A DNA stretch of 64,000 bases. Origin: JAGVPT01 sp963827085. GTDB taxonomy: Bacteria > Bacteroidota > Ignavibacteria > UBA10030 > UBA8401. The position numbers were made by a program, and so were the translations under genes. Below the pieces are notes generated by a model. The model searched no databases. It worked only from the letters and a program-made list of their open reading frames with translations, and was not told the origin of the DNA. Below, piece by piece: positions 1-9,588 of this stretch (the first letter of the stretch is position 1; every line of letters begins with the position of its first letter). The DNA lies in contig CAWGZY010000003.1 of assembly GCA_963827085.1 (NCBI GenBank), positions 1,116,001 through 1,180,000 on the forward strand. Direction: 5' to 3'.

Positions 1-193
1 GGTCCAGCTGATTTTTCAGATCGCCTTCATTCACAATGCTATCATTCTTTTCAATATTTATCTTCGCACCGGTGTAAAGCTTCTCGCCGTGAGTGAGATA
101 CGCCGTGTTGCTGCAGCCTGGGGCGAACGCCGCAAGCATCGCGGCAGCCGCAACAAAGTTGAGAGAACTTGTATGGAAAAATCCGGCCCGCAT
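1..193 (-). CDS. BamA/TamA-like outer-membrane lipoprotein, 5' part only
   Basis: Only the first 64 codons are inside the window; the gene runs off the left edge. The translation starts MRAGFFHTSS, has a hydrophobic stretch, and then a lipobox-like AFAPGC followed by SNTAYLTHGEKLYTGAKI. A lipidated Cys followed by a T-x-Y-L...GE-x-LYTGA motif is typical of the N-terminus of BamA/TamA-family proteins of Bacteroidota and relatives. These proteins fold in the outer membrane and work with TamB in outer-membrane assembly. The start codon overlaps the tamB stop as TGATG, so the two are translationally coupled. The beta-barrel itself cannot be seen here, so the family call rests on the N-terminal motif and the neighbour. 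Confidence 0.7.
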   Translation of the reverse strand, partial: MRAGFFHTSSLNFVAAAAMLAAFAPGCSNTAYLTHGEKLYTGAKINIEKNDSIVNEGDLKNQLD

Positions 194-3100
194 CATTTGT
201 CTTCTTTATCAGGAACCGGCATGAGCGTGATTCCGAAAAGTTTGTTGAAATCAATGGTAAAGACAACGCCGACTCCTGTCTTGGTGATATCGCCGTCAAT
301 AGCTCCCTCGTATGTGTCTTGCCGGAAGACCTGCAGCTGCCATCGGCCGTCTCCGGTGAGTTTGTACAACGCATTGAGATCCCCCGCCATGTTGTTGATC
401 GAATTCTCCTGACTGCGCCTTCCCTCAAGGTCTACATTCCCTCCTACCTGGACGGTCATACGTTCATCGAAAAGTTGCTTCGAGAGAGCCAGTTTCAATT
501 GGGTCCGTCCTTCGGCACTCCCGGTAGAGTAATCTTGATATGAATCCAAACCCACGTCGAGGTTCGCGCCTGCAACGTATTGTTGAGATAAACGGTTTAA
601 CTGCGTGGAGAGAATCTGGCTGGCACTCGAACGCGCAAGATCTGTCAGTGCACTGTTATCGCCTGCCGAAGCAAGGGGGTTTTCCGGGATAAACCTCCCC
701 AACACCAGCAGGGCAAAGACTTGCTGATTGAGTTCGGACTCTTGGCCGTTCAACTCATTAAGTTTCTCGTAAACACTTCCATTCAACACACCCCGTTGGT
801 CGGAAGCCATGTCGAGTTTAAAATGAATATCTGGCTTCAGCAGCTTCCCCTTCATCATCAGGTAGACCTGGATCGGAAGCTCCTGTTTGTATTTGTTGCG
901 CTCTTCCTGGCTAATCCCGGCAAGTTGATCCTGAATCAGATCCAGCACCGAGGCGTTCACCGTGTACATTGCAGTGATATCAACGTCGGCTTCATAGGGA
1001 GATCCAAGCCACGTGAGGCTGCTCCCTTTCTCGATGGAGAATTGTTTCTTGATAAAGTCCCCGAAGGAAAGCTGGTACGACCCACCAACGATATCATAAC
1101 GTCCTGTCAAGGTGAGCTTCCCGCTCGGGTCAATGGCGAAGCTTAAAGTCGCTTCACCCTGTATCACCAGTGAATCGCCCGCAATAGGGTCGATCAATAT
1201 CCGAAGTTTCGAATCCTTGTTCACCGAGATATTCGATGTGAAATCAATGGACGGGAGCTTCGTCTCCGCGGTGTCTTCTTCCGTCCCGGATTTTTGTCGG
1301 GACATAATAGAGTTTGGAGGAGCGTTAACGTCAACAAAATCTACAATCCCGTTGCGCTCCTCCACTGCCAGCTCTGATTCGGGGAGGACTAACGCGAGAT
1401 TGGTCCCCTTGTCCAATCCCGCCTGCATAGCGACTATCGGTTTGCTCTGAGTTCCTTTTACGGAGATATCGCTGTCGAAGATAACGATGCCATAGTAGAG
1501 GGCGTCGCGGCTTGCACGCTTGTTCAAGAGAAGGAACTTCTTGGTGTGCACCTGAAAATCGAAACTGAAGCTGCGGAAATCCTGTGTGAACAAGCGGCCG
1601 CTAATGGAAGCCGTGTTGCCGACGGTATCGACAAGATCGAAGGACTTGAATTCAACGCCGCTCCCATCAATCGCCACCTTTCCATTGTTGAGATGCAAGT
1701 ATGTGTCAAGAAACGTCGGGGTGAAGGCAGTATTGATAAAATTCAGGTTCCCCGTAATGGAGGGCTTCTTCAATGTGCCGGTCATATGTATTCCGCCGGT
1801 CATCGTTCCGGAGAGGCGCTTTACCTCGCCGAATGTAAAGGGCTCAATGCTGGCGAGATTCACTTTCGTAAAATCACAATTAATGTCCAATTCGCTCCCT
1901 CCCGCTTCACTCCGGTATTTTCCTTCCATGGCAATCTGGTTTCCGTTGCCCGCAATGTTCATGTTTACGTCATAGACATTTTCTGTTTGATTATTTGCAC
2001 GCAGTGAAACATCGCCCACGCGGCGCCGACTGAAGATGAAATCTTTTATGGCGAGATCAGACGTGAACGCCCTCTGTTTGTCCAGATTCTGCAAAACCAC
2101 ATTCCCGGTGAGAATTCCGCCAAGCAGGCCGCTATCGCGTTCAACAACATGGGACAATGTGGCGAGATCAAAATCGTTGAATTCAATCCTCAGCGGCGGG
2201 CGCGAGTTCTTCTCGTCGGTGCTGTTGAAAGAAATGGATTGTCCCGGGCCCCGCAGCAGAACATCATGCGCAATGAACCGGTTTTTGCCGAAGAGCAGAT
2301 AATTATCAGAAGGAATGTTCCATGGCATTTTCTGAAATACGATTCCATCCTTGCCGAATCGGAACTTGTATCCTTCCGGTACGCTATTGAAGACTCCGGC
2401 AAGAAACATCCTCATTGAACCGTCTCTGCCGCTACTCTGCAATGCAACTTCAATGCTGTCATGCCCCGCTTTTCCGTCAAATTGAAGCTTCGATATCTGC
2501 AATGTCGAATCAGTTATTGATTCCGCCGTCACTGTCGCCTGAAGCCGTTCGGCATCGGAAGCGACCCTGACTGTCAGGCTATCCATCGTGATTTCCTCGT
2601 AGTCAATTGTAGGGATTCCGATATTTACATTCAGAATTTTTTTGCCGTTGTCATAGCTGCCGTCAACGCTCCCGGCGGAAAGTCGATGGATCTCCGGAAA
2701 AAATATCTCTGTAAGAGTGGCAGGGTCGCGAAGGGTGATATGGAATGTAAAAACCTCGGGTTTAAGGCTCCTTGCGTGCTGCACCCCCAGAAGTGTGAAA
2801 TAATGGGAAAAATGTTCTTTCAGCATTTCCGGTAAATCACCGGGAGCTATTGTACCGTCAATCTGGCCTGCGAGGATTGTGGATTCAATGCTGATATGGG
2901 TTTGATTCTCTTTCTTTACCGATGCAACAACGAGGGAATCTACAACATGACGTTTGCCGTCCTTGACTATCACGACATCGCGAGCTCCGATGATGCCATT
3001 GAGGTCGTTAAGGTCTTGCCCGGTAAGATCCGATGTTATGATTCCCGCGACCTGCATCTCGTCAGAAGTAAGATTGAGCCGCTTCAAGTCGGCCCCTTTC

Positions 3101-5253
3101 AGCTCGAGTGTGAATTTGAATTCAGGATTCTGCTCGCTTGTGTTGACGGTGCCGTTGAACGTGAAGGCAATGTTGGAATCCTGAATTGCGGCGCTCCCAT
3201 CGAACATTTTCGGGCTGGCAGTGCCATGGAGCGAGAGCCGCCGGTAAGGATACCCGTTGACAACCGCTTTGTCTACATTCACATCCAGCTGCGCCTTGAT
3301 GTCGTCTTCACGTAACCCTGTTCCGGCTGCGGATGCCTTCAACGAAACCGGACCGAACGATTCCGAATCGTTCATTAACCGGCCTACGTTGAACTCTTCA
3401 GTGATAACATCCGCTTTCCATCGATAATCATTTGAGTCTGGTTCCGCCCCGGAGCTTAACTCTGCACTTCCCTTCAAATTTCCGATACTGGTCGCGACAT
3501 CGGATGAAGCGGAAAAATTCTTCACAGTCCCTTTGAAATTTCCGCTTATTCTTACGGAAGCAGGCAGGACGATACTTTTCGGCAGCAATGAATCTACCAC
3601 GAGCGCCCTAATGTCGTCACGTCCGGAGGAGAATAGACGCAGGTTCAAGTCAAAAGTCGCAGTCTTAATCTCAGGAAGTCCCTGGATTGAACCGGTGAGA
3701 TCCATCGTCGTGGAATCGCCTGCCGCAATCCGCAACTCCTCAATCTGCAAGTTTCCAATACGCCCCGAGAGTTGGGATGAGAATCTTATTGAAGCGTTCG
3801 GTTTATTCTTTATTGGAAAAGACGGCACGAAAAAAAGGAGATCCGAAACGGCAAGGTGGGAATCAACGATCGACGCATTAACGTTTACGCTCCCCGATAA
3901 TTTTGTAAGGGCTGCAATGGAATTGTAGCTGAGAAGAATATTCGGGTGAATGATGCTGGCCGGAGTTTCCACGGTGAAGTCCGTGAGCTGCGCATGCAGA
4001 GAATCAAGTACGAATCCTCCCGAGAGATCACGCAATTCAAGACCGGAATTTTCCCGAAACGACGCATGACCGATGTCTGCCGCAAGGCGGTTTTCACTGT
4101 AGTATAATTTTCCTGCTCTCATCGTCAGATCGGTTAATCGGAGATGATTCGGATCTACACCTTTCGTCTTGGCCGCACCCGGAACATCATATCGGAGAGA
4201 GTTGTTGTCAAGCCTCAATTGATCAAGGCTGATAACCCAGGGCAAAACATTAACGTCAGTAATTTCCGATTTATGCTGTTTTTTTTTCGGCAGGACGAGG
4301 GAAACGTCGGTGTTTTTCAGCATGAAGTTCTTAACCGCTATGGAATGCGACGGCAGATCGACTTTCTCTGCGAGGAGAGTTGAAGTTCCAAGTTCAACGC
4401 TGCAGCGTTCTCCCGCCGTGATGTTTTTATAAACGAAGCGAATGTCTGCCAATGACACGGATCTGACGCCCACGTCCACAGTTTTAGATCGCGTGGTGTC
4501 CGGGTGCGATTCTTTTGTTTGTGTAACGCTCGCCGCAGAATTCGCAAGAAATAGATTGTCGACATGGAACTTCAAATTATTGAGATCAAACCCGTCGACT
4601 GCTACCTTCAGGGTGCCGATCTGGAAGCGCAACCCCAACCCGCTCACCGCGTCATCATATGTCGCGTATGCGCCGTTGAGACTCAATCCACCCAATCGTG
4701 TTTCCCATCGCGGTCCTGCGGATGTGTCGTGATTACTGCTGGCAGTAGTCGAATGCAGGCTGAGTGCGTTTAAAATAAAATCGAAATTGAAGCTGCTGTC
4801 CGGTAACGTGCGGGTGATGTGAGCAGTGAGCGAGTCGATCCGGATGTTCGTCACATTGATGTCATGCGACAAAAGACTCAACAGGTTCACGTCGACTGCC
4901 AGAGTCTGAATGTACAACAACGTGTCCCGCTGCCGTCCCTCAATGAAAATATTTTGCAGAACGACTGAGTGCGTGAACGCTATGCTGACAGCACCCACCT
5001 CGATACGGGAATGCGTCTTATTCGATATCGAGGAGAGTGCCCTTTGCACAATGAAACGCTGCACCCCATGGAACTGCAGAGCTGCCACAGCAAGGATGAT
5101 CAAGCCCGCTGTGCCGGCGAGTATCCACGAGACAATCGTAAGGGTGCGACGAATGTAAGTTTTGATCTTATGTTCTTTCAAAAAGGCTTTGGGTATTCTC
5201 CCCTTTGGAAAAGGAGGACGCACAAAGGTTGTGTCAATGAACAACAGGCTCAA
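193..5253 (-). CDS. tamB: Translocation and assembly module protein TamB (DUF490 family)
   Basis: This 1686-residue protein has one N-terminal membrane anchor at about residues 38-60. A very long, repetitive, beta-rich body follows, rich in short alternating LxLxx and NGxxxx segments as in AsmA/TamB/VPS13-type lipid bridges. The C-terminal DUF490 region ends in a VFTIDFNKLFG-type strand. TamB is anchored in the inner membrane, spans the periplasm and helps phospholipid transport and outer-membrane protein assembly. It is coupled by a TGATG overlap to a BamA/TamA-like gene, the usual arrangement. The N-terminal residues 12-20 (PPFPKGRIP) are encoded by a palindromic stretch, so the annotated ATG start is not certain and translation may begin later. 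Confidence 0.88.
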   Translation of the reverse strand: MSLLFIDTTFVRPPFPKGRIPKAFLKEHKIKTYIRRTLTIVSWILAGTAGLIILAVAALQFHGVQRFIVQRALSSISNKTHSRIEVGAVSIAFTHSVVLQNIFIEGRQRDTLLYIQTLAVDVNLLSLLSHDINVTNIRIDSLTAHITRTLPDSSFNFDFILNALSLHSTTASSNHDTSAGPRWETRLGGLSLNGAYATYDDAVSGLGLRFQIGTLKVAVDGFDLNNLKFHVDNLFLANSAASVTQTKESHPDTTRSKTVDVGVRSVSLADIRFVYKNITAGERCSVELGTSTLLAEKVDLPSHSIAVKNFMLKNTDVSLVLPKKKQHKSEITDVNVLPWVISLDQLRLDNNSLRYDVPGAAKTKGVDPNHLRLTDLTMRAGKLYYSENRLAADIGHASFRENSGLELRDLSGGFVLDSLHAQLTDFTVETPASIIHPNILLSYNSIAALTKLSGSVNVNASIVDSHLAVSDLLFFVPSFPIKNKPNASIRFSSQLSGRIGNLQIEELRIAAGDSTTMDLTGSIQGLPEIKTATFDLNLRLFSSGRDDIRALVVDSLLPKSIVLPASVRISGNFKGTVKNFSASSDVATSIGNLKGSAELSSGAEPDSNDYRWKADVITEEFNVGRLMNDSESFGPVSLKASAAGTGLREDDIKAQLDVNVDKAVVNGYPYRRLSLHGTASPKMFDGSAAIQDSNIAFTFNGTVNTSEQNPEFKFTLELKGADLKRLNLTSDEMQVAGIITSDLTGQDLNDLNGIIGARDVVIVKDGKRHVVDSLVVASVKKENQTHISIESTILAGQIDGTIAPGDLPEMLKEHFSHYFTLLGVQHARSLKPEVFTFHITLRDPATLTEIFFPEIHRLSAGSVDGSYDNGKKILNVNIGIPTIDYEEITMDSLTVRVASDAERLQATVTAESITDSTLQISKLQFDGKAGHDSIEVALQSSGRDGSMRMFLAGVFNSVPEGYKFRFGKDGIVFQKMPWNIPSDNYLLFGKNRFIAHDVLLRGPGQSISFNSTDEKNSRPPLRIEFNDFDLATLSHVVERDSGLLGGILTGNVVLQNLDKQRAFTSDLAIKDFIFSRRRVGDVSLRANNQTENVYDVNMNIAGNGNQIAMEGKYRSEAGGSELDINCDFTKVNLASIEPFTFGEVKRLSGTMTGGIHMTGTLKKPSITGNLNFINTAFTPTFLDTYLHLNNGKVAIDGSGVEFKSFDLVDTVGNTASISGRLFTQDFRSFSFDFQVHTKKFLLLNKRASRDALYYGIVIFDSDISVKGTQSKPIVAMQAGLDKGTNLALVLPESELAVEERNGIVDFVDVNAPPNSIMSRQKSGTEEDTAETKLPSIDFTSNISVNKDSKLRILIDPIAGDSLVIQGEATLSFAIDPSGKLTLTGRYDIVGGSYQLSFGDFIKKQFSIEKGSSLTWLGSPYEADVDITAMYTVNASVLDLIQDQLAGISQEERNKYKQELPIQVYLMMKGKLLKPDIHFKLDMASDQRGVLNGSVYEKLNELNGQESELNQQVFALLVLGRFIPENPLASAGDNSALTDLARSSASQILSTQLNRLSQQYVAGANLDVGLDSYQDYSTGSAEGRTQLKLALSKQLFDERMTVQVGGNVDLEGRRSQENSINNMAGDLNALYKLTGDGRWQLQVFRQDTYEGAIDGDITKTGVGVVFTIDFNKLFGITLMPVPDKEDK

Positions 5254-5446
5254 ACCAGGGGAAAATTGTCTTCGCCAGTGCTTTGGTCCCTTCTTTTCAG
5301 GGTTTAGGGCGAACGACCGATGTGGGAAGGGGACAAAATGCAGACCCTGCCAGGCGGGGCAAATATCCCGCTCCGCGTGATCGAATTCTCCGGCACCATT
5401 GACGCTTCGGCTTCGCCAAGCTCAACGGGATGAAGTGTTCAGACGA

Positions 5447-5620
5447 TTACGCACTCGGGTCCTTCTGACGTGTGGCTTTGACACCCGTTAAGATCGCGAT
5501 ACCCAGGAGGATAACTGAAACCACCACAATCCACGGTGCAGGTACATGCAACAAGGCGGCGCCGTAACACAGCCCGCCGATAACGATCACAAATCCAACA
5601 ACATACAGTATGTATGACAT
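5447..5620 (-). CDS. Small two-helix membrane protein, 57 aa, unknown function
   Basis: A 57-residue frame with a strong ribosome binding site (GGAAAGGA, 7-9 bases before the ATG). It starts MSYILYVVGFVIVIGGLCYG, followed by a short turn at residues 25-30 (HVPAPW) and a second hydrophobic helix ending LLGIAILTGV, then a charged tail RQKDPSA. This is a helical hairpin in the inner membrane. It sits downstream of the YtxH gene in the same orientation. I do not recognise a named family. The Shine-Dalgarno site and clean two-helix topology are the support. Confidence 0.62.
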   Translation of the reverse strand: MSYILYVVGFVIVIGGLCYGAALLHVPAPWIVVVSVILLGIAILTGVKATRQKDPSA

Positions 5621-5873
5621 AACATTTCCTTTCCTTCAATATTGCCGCCGCTTTCGGCCTCATACAAGAACAGCAGACGGTGCGATTCTCGTAATCATTT
5701 CGAAGAGGCGACCGGATCATTTTTCTATAGCACAGTCGACGCTGATACCGAGGAACCGTCCCAATGCGCAATGGCATCCGGTGGCCTCACGAAGTAGCCA
5801 TGAAGAAAGAAAGCGACCTTCGCGTGATTCCGGAATCCCGCAAGGGCCCGGTGCGCCGCCGGCAAGTCTCATC

Positions 5874-6146
5874 TCACCTGGCACGTAACTTTTCTGTCGC
5901 CGTAGCGGCTTTCTTTTTTGCCTTATCGACAAACTCCACTGCTCCTTGTTTAATGCTTCCATATTCTTCAGCTGCCGCATCGACATATTCGCTGAGACTC
6001 TCTTGTACATCTTCCGCACTCTCAGTAACTTTGCGGGCCATTCTCTGCCTCATCATGGAGCCTTTTGCCGGAGCAAATAAAAGACCCAATACCGCACCGG
6101 CAGCGACACCGACGACAGCACCTATCATTACTTTTTTTGAACTCAT
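5874..6146 (-). CDS. YtxH domain-containing protein
   Basis: The 90-residue product starts MSSKKVMIGAVVGVAAGAVL, a glycine-rich membrane helix, followed by GLLFAPAKGS. This matches the YtxH signature of a GxxxGxxxGxLFAP motif at the N-terminus. The remainder (residues 31-90) is a charged amphipathic helix. The family is small, membrane-anchored and often stress-induced; its molecular role is not established. I chose the ATG at 6146 because AGAGGAGTG lies just before it, although an open frame continues upstream. It lies downstream of the YihY gene, with about 146 bp between. Confidence 0.88.
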   Translation of the reverse strand: MSSKKVMIGAVVGVAAGAVLGLLFAPAKGSMMRQRMARKVTESAEDVQESLSEYVDAAAEEYGSIKQGAVEFVDKAKKKAATATEKLRAR

Positions 6147-6292
6147 TGTATCACTCCTCTCTATTTTTGTTGGTAAGGTTTGTTTATTGGGCGCAATACC
6201 CAAGCCTGATAAAAACAAAGACTTGACGAACTCAAAAGTACACGATTCCGGATTTGTTCCGATCATGCGGACAGCATTCATCACTTTCGCCA

Positions 6293-7249
6293 TCACTGCC
6301 GGTGCTGTTCTGTTTCATGAACATGGCGGCTCAGCAGACGAGCATGCCGAGGTTCAACTTTACGCGTAACAACCCGAACTGCGTCGGCGCTGAGAAGGAT
6401 GTTAGAGCCATATCGTATTGTATACAAGCGAGTGAACTCAGCGCCAAAGAGGACGATTTGTGAAGAATAGAATGTCCATAGCATAATGATGACGAGCGAA
6501 CTCGCTGCGCCGAATGTTGAGCCGATGGCACCATTGCCGAGATACAACCCGATGACAAGCTTCCCGATTGAAAAGAGCAGCGATGTAACGCCGCCTCCCA
6601 CCCACACATCCTTCCATTTCAGAGTTGCAGCCGGAACGAACTTGAACATCAACGCAAATACTGCAGTGATGCCGACAAATGATACGATAAAATCAAGAAG
6701 GCTGATTAGACCTGTCAGAATTGCAAACCGGGTGCTCAGGTAATCGCTCATTGCGGCAAGAACCGCACTGAAAATGAGAGATACCAGCAGAAGGAAACCG
6801 ATCCCCAATATCATGGCAAACGATAGAATTCGATCCCGAAGGAAAGCGCGGATGGTACCAATCGGTTTTTGCTCGATGTGCCAGATCGTATTAAGCGAAT
6901 CGCGAAGCTGTGTGAACACTGCCGAAGCACCGAACAGAAGCATCACAAGACTGAAAATCGCTGCGGGAACCTGAGAGCCGGACTTGTATGCGTTTGTGAT
7001 CAGACTTTGAACAAACTGCGCGCCTTCAATTCCAATCAATCCTCGGATTTCAGACACAAGATGGCCGCTCGCCGCCGCTTGACCGAATCCGAAGCTTGAG
7101 AGCACGACTATGAGAATCAGCAGTGGAGAGAGAGAAAATATGGTAAAGAATGAAAGTGCCGCACCCTGCTGCCCAATGTGGTCATGATTCCATGCAATTG
7201 CAGAATCCTTCAGCAATAACCAGATGTTTTTTACGCGAAGAGTTTTCAT
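6293..7249 (-). CDS. YihY/BrkB family inner-membrane protein
   Basis: The 318-residue product has about six membrane helices. The N-terminal signature D-x-x-x-A-x-x-A-LSFFTIFSLSPLL, at about residues 28-46, is the hallmark of the YihY/BrkB family. Central PLLILIVVLSS, a DSLNTIW motif and a final helix followed by EFTRLYTIRYG also fit. The family was once annotated as RNase BN in error; its true function is unknown, with transport or envelope roles proposed. No strong Shine-Dalgarno precedes the ATG. It is followed by ytxH-like and small membrane genes. Confidence 0.88.
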   Translation of the reverse strand: MKTLRVKNIWLLLKDSAIAWNHDHIGQQGAALSFFTIFSLSPLLILIVVLSSFGFGQAAASGHLVSEIRGLIGIEGAQFVQSLITNAYKSGSQVPAAIFSLVMLLFGASAVFTQLRDSLNTIWHIEQKPIGTIRAFLRDRILSFAMILGIGFLLLVSLIFSAVLAAMSDYLSTRFAILTGLISLLDFIVSFVGITAVFALMFKFVPAATLKWKDVWVGGGVTSLLFSIGKLVIGLYLGNGAIGSTFGAASSLVIIMLWTFYSSQIVLFGAEFTRLYTIRYGSNILLSADAVRVVTRKVEPRHARLLSRHVHETEQHRQ

Positions 7250-7668
7250 AACAATGTCAGCACTTCACCAGTCTTTTCTTTCACTATCCCAACTAACCAA
7301 AAGGAGAAAGTGCATTCATACAAAAACTTGCTGTTATGTTCGCAGACCATGTATCTACCTTATCGTGCTCATTCCCCGAAGCCATGCCGGAAGATTTCTA
7401 CCAGGTGTCGCCTCGTACGTGGGCGCCGCAAGGCGACTTCTGGTAGTGTCTTAATTTAGGAAAGGTGTGAAGTTAGCTCACGCAAAGTCCCTAAGCCGCA
7501 AAGAGAATGGATATGTTTCCCTTGCGGCTTAGCGTCTTTGCGCGATGTTTTCAGCTCTCCGTAAAAAGTCCCTTGGACTTTGTTCTCATTAAGACACTAC
7601 TAAACTTTTTGCTCCAGCGATAGAAGTGAAATATTTCATTTACGTATCGTTTCTTTCGGACAGTCAAT
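7250..7668. other. Intergenic gap holding an inverted-repeat mini-element
   Basis: No convincing gene is present in these 419 bases on either strand. The central part is occupied by a 158-bp element bounded by 13-bp perfect inverted repeats (annotated separately). The 190 bases between that element and the start of yihY show no clear promoter by eye. Confidence 0.6.
7443..7600. repeat. 158-bp palindromic mini-element with terminal inverted repeats (family C)
   Basis: The ends are a perfect 13-bp inverted repeat, GTAGTGTCTTAAT on the left and its complement ATTAAGACACTAC on the right. If the outer TA is read as a target duplication, the repeat proper is GTGTCTTAAT flanked by TA on both sides, as expected for IS630/Tc1-mariner-type insertions. 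Inside are two further complementary stretches (CTAAGCCGCAAAG and CTTGCGGCTTAG), so the RNA or single strand can fold into a long hairpin. There is no coding capacity. I read it as a non-autonomous MITE. Confidence 0.7.
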
Positions 7669-8836
7669 CTACTGTTGCCCCGGTTCGCTGTTTTGTGATG
7701 TTTCAGGCCGTGATTCTACCACCTTCCAGCATTCCCATCCGGAGTGATTTATTTTCCCCCTCGAGCGACCAAAACGTGCCGCCCGGTAAAATACATCTAC
7801 TCCATCGCTCATCGTCGGCAATACGTACACCGGCAGGTCGGCACAATCGCAGCGCTCGGTCGACAGCACGGAGGCCCGTGTCTGTCCACTGAGAGCGGTC
7901 AATGTATGATCATACGCCGCGTGAATTGAGTGCAGGAATTGCCTCACACTGTCGACATCGTACACTGCAACGCTGACTGACGTTTGTATATTCCTGGTCA
8001 GCCTGTTGAATGATTGGCGGGCAAATCTTTGTGCGAAAGCGAGTACGCTATCGCTGCGCAAACTGCGATCCAGCCGGTCCAGCTCGCGAAGATCGAAGTA
8101 CGACAGATGTAAATTGTCGGGGGAAGCGACAATATATCGCGCAGAGGATCCGAGGGATTCGATGGTATACGGCGTACCGCCGAAACACGTCGAGAGAATC
8201 ATCAGGTCGATTTTTGCGGAATCACGGGTGAATCCGTCTAATCCGACTTGCAGGTCATGAACAGTGAACGCCCGGTCCGGGTACGATGCATCGTATCCGG
8301 CTCCGCCAAACTCGGGGATTTCGTGACCGCTGTAGACAAACATCCTCAACACTTCGCGCTGATTTTCCGGTCTGAAACGGCGATACAGCCCCACCTCGGG
8401 CTCAAAGCGTGACTGCTCGTTGTCGCGCCAGTATGATTCATTTGCGATGAGCCGTCCGTTACGATAATAATAGAACCTGCCGTCAGGCAGCGGAAAGAAG
8501 AACAAGAAGTGCTTCTTTGGCCGCTGGTGATAGATGAACACCTCAGCGCGCGGGTTTTGCAGCGCGACCAAGATGGCTCCCTCTAAAGCCTCCTCGTCGG
8601 CGTTGTACTCTTTGCCCCCCGTATCATGATAGACGTAGTCGCCGTCGCCGTGGATGATAAAAACAATTGAGTACAGTTACCGAGTGTGCATCCCCCTCTG
8701 TTTGTTCAGTATCACGTTGAACGGGAAGGTCCGTGCTGCACGAAGAGAGAAACAGAGTAAGCGCTGCGCAACAAACGCTCACGAAAAACGTCAAGTGCGC
8801 GGTGTTCCTGACAGATCGGCTCTCTGGATTTCGCAT
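7669..8836 (-). pseudogene. Clostripain/caspase-fold-like lipoprotein, frameshifted
   Basis: The reading frame from 8836 encodes a lipoprotein signal peptide with the lipobox LFLSSC, then continues to HSVTVL. At about 8667-8668 one extra base shifts the frame. Deleting it gives VLIVFIIHGDGDYVYHD and joins the 300-residue downstream frame without a break. That part contains a His in MFVYSGHE and a Cys in LMILSTCFGG followed by YIVASP. This resembles the His/Cys dyad and ILDxC...yxxaSe pattern of clostripain (C11) and caspase-fold peptidases. The product would be a surface or periplasmic lipoprotein. The shift may be a true inactivating mutation, a sequencing error or, less likely, programmed. 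The family call is from motifs only. Confidence 0.7.
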
Positions 8837-8870
8837 TCCGAACTCCCGAAACGTTCGCTGTGTGGAGAGA

Positions 8871-9308
8871 CTATCGTGCTATGAGCACTATCAAAATAAC
8901 GATCAAGATCAACGTAACAACACCGATGGTAATGGTCTGGTCGGCCTGCTCCATATCCTGGACAACATAGTTGGAGAAATCATTCAGCTGTCCATCCGCC
9001 ACACGCACGTAGCCGTTGCTGCCCACGAGTTCATCCTGTTTCTCCTGCAGAGCAGCTTTGAAATGATCAAGACCGGCACGATCGTCCTTCGAAATCAACG
9101 GCGAGCTTTGAGCTATATTTAATGCTTTAGCCATCGTTTGAAATGATTCATTAAGGATTATGCGCTTCTCGGACGGACTGTTTGTTGCTTTGACTTTGGC
9201 GGCCGCATCGTTGAAATATTTTTGAAGACCGTTTTTCCCCTCGGCATTGGCCGGGAGTACTAAAACGAACATCATGACGATAAATCCAAAAGCTATTCGT
9301 GCTTTCAT
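8871..9308 (-). CDS. Secreted/membrane protein, 145 aa, copy 1 of a tandem pair
   Basis: I do not recognise the family. Residues 1-23 are a signal peptide ending VLPANAEG. The middle is helical, with motifs LQKYFNDAAAKV and ISKDDRAGLDHFKAALQEKQDE. The C-terminus is a membrane helix (IGVVTLILIVILIVLIA) preceded by NDFSNYVVQDMEQADQ. Two ATGs lie side by side; the second (9308) has the better spacing from AGGAG and matches the sister copy. The copy 715 bp upstream is almost identical in protein and DNA, including its leader, so one is a recent duplicate. Confidence 0.78.
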   Translation of the reverse strand: MKARIAFGFIVMMFVLVLPANAEGKNGLQKYFNDAAAKVKATNSPSEKRIILNESFQTMAKALNIAQSSPLISKDDRAGLDHFKAALQEKQDELVGSNGYVRVADGQLNDFSNYVVQDMEQADQTITIGVVTLILIVILIVLIAR

Positions 9309-9588
9309 CATTGCTCCTTGTATGAAGTGAACGTTGTGTATATTGCTTCTTTAACAACCAGAATTGTTGTTGTTGATAAAATAGTTTGCATTAAACCGTT
9401 TTCGTTCACGATGTCTGTGCGCTGCTCGCCGTCAAAATCGTAAATTGAGCCTTCTGAATAATTCCAAAACAAAGTCTTCGCACCTTTTCCCAAAGTGATG
9501 GCTTTGCCCGCGGCTCGGCAAGAGACAATTTTTCAAGTGTCTCAAAGTAGTAAAACTCGTTACGTCTGAACAATTCCCTTCCTCAAAT

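Noticed and set aside
5390..5440. Possible repeat GCTTCGCCAAGCTCAAC
   Set aside because: A single partial copy of a common REP-like core with no second arm, not enough to call.
9308..9493. 61-codon frame upstream of copy 1 of the tandem pair
   Set aside because: Lies in the duplicated leader, has no counterpart of equal length in the other copy and no RBS.
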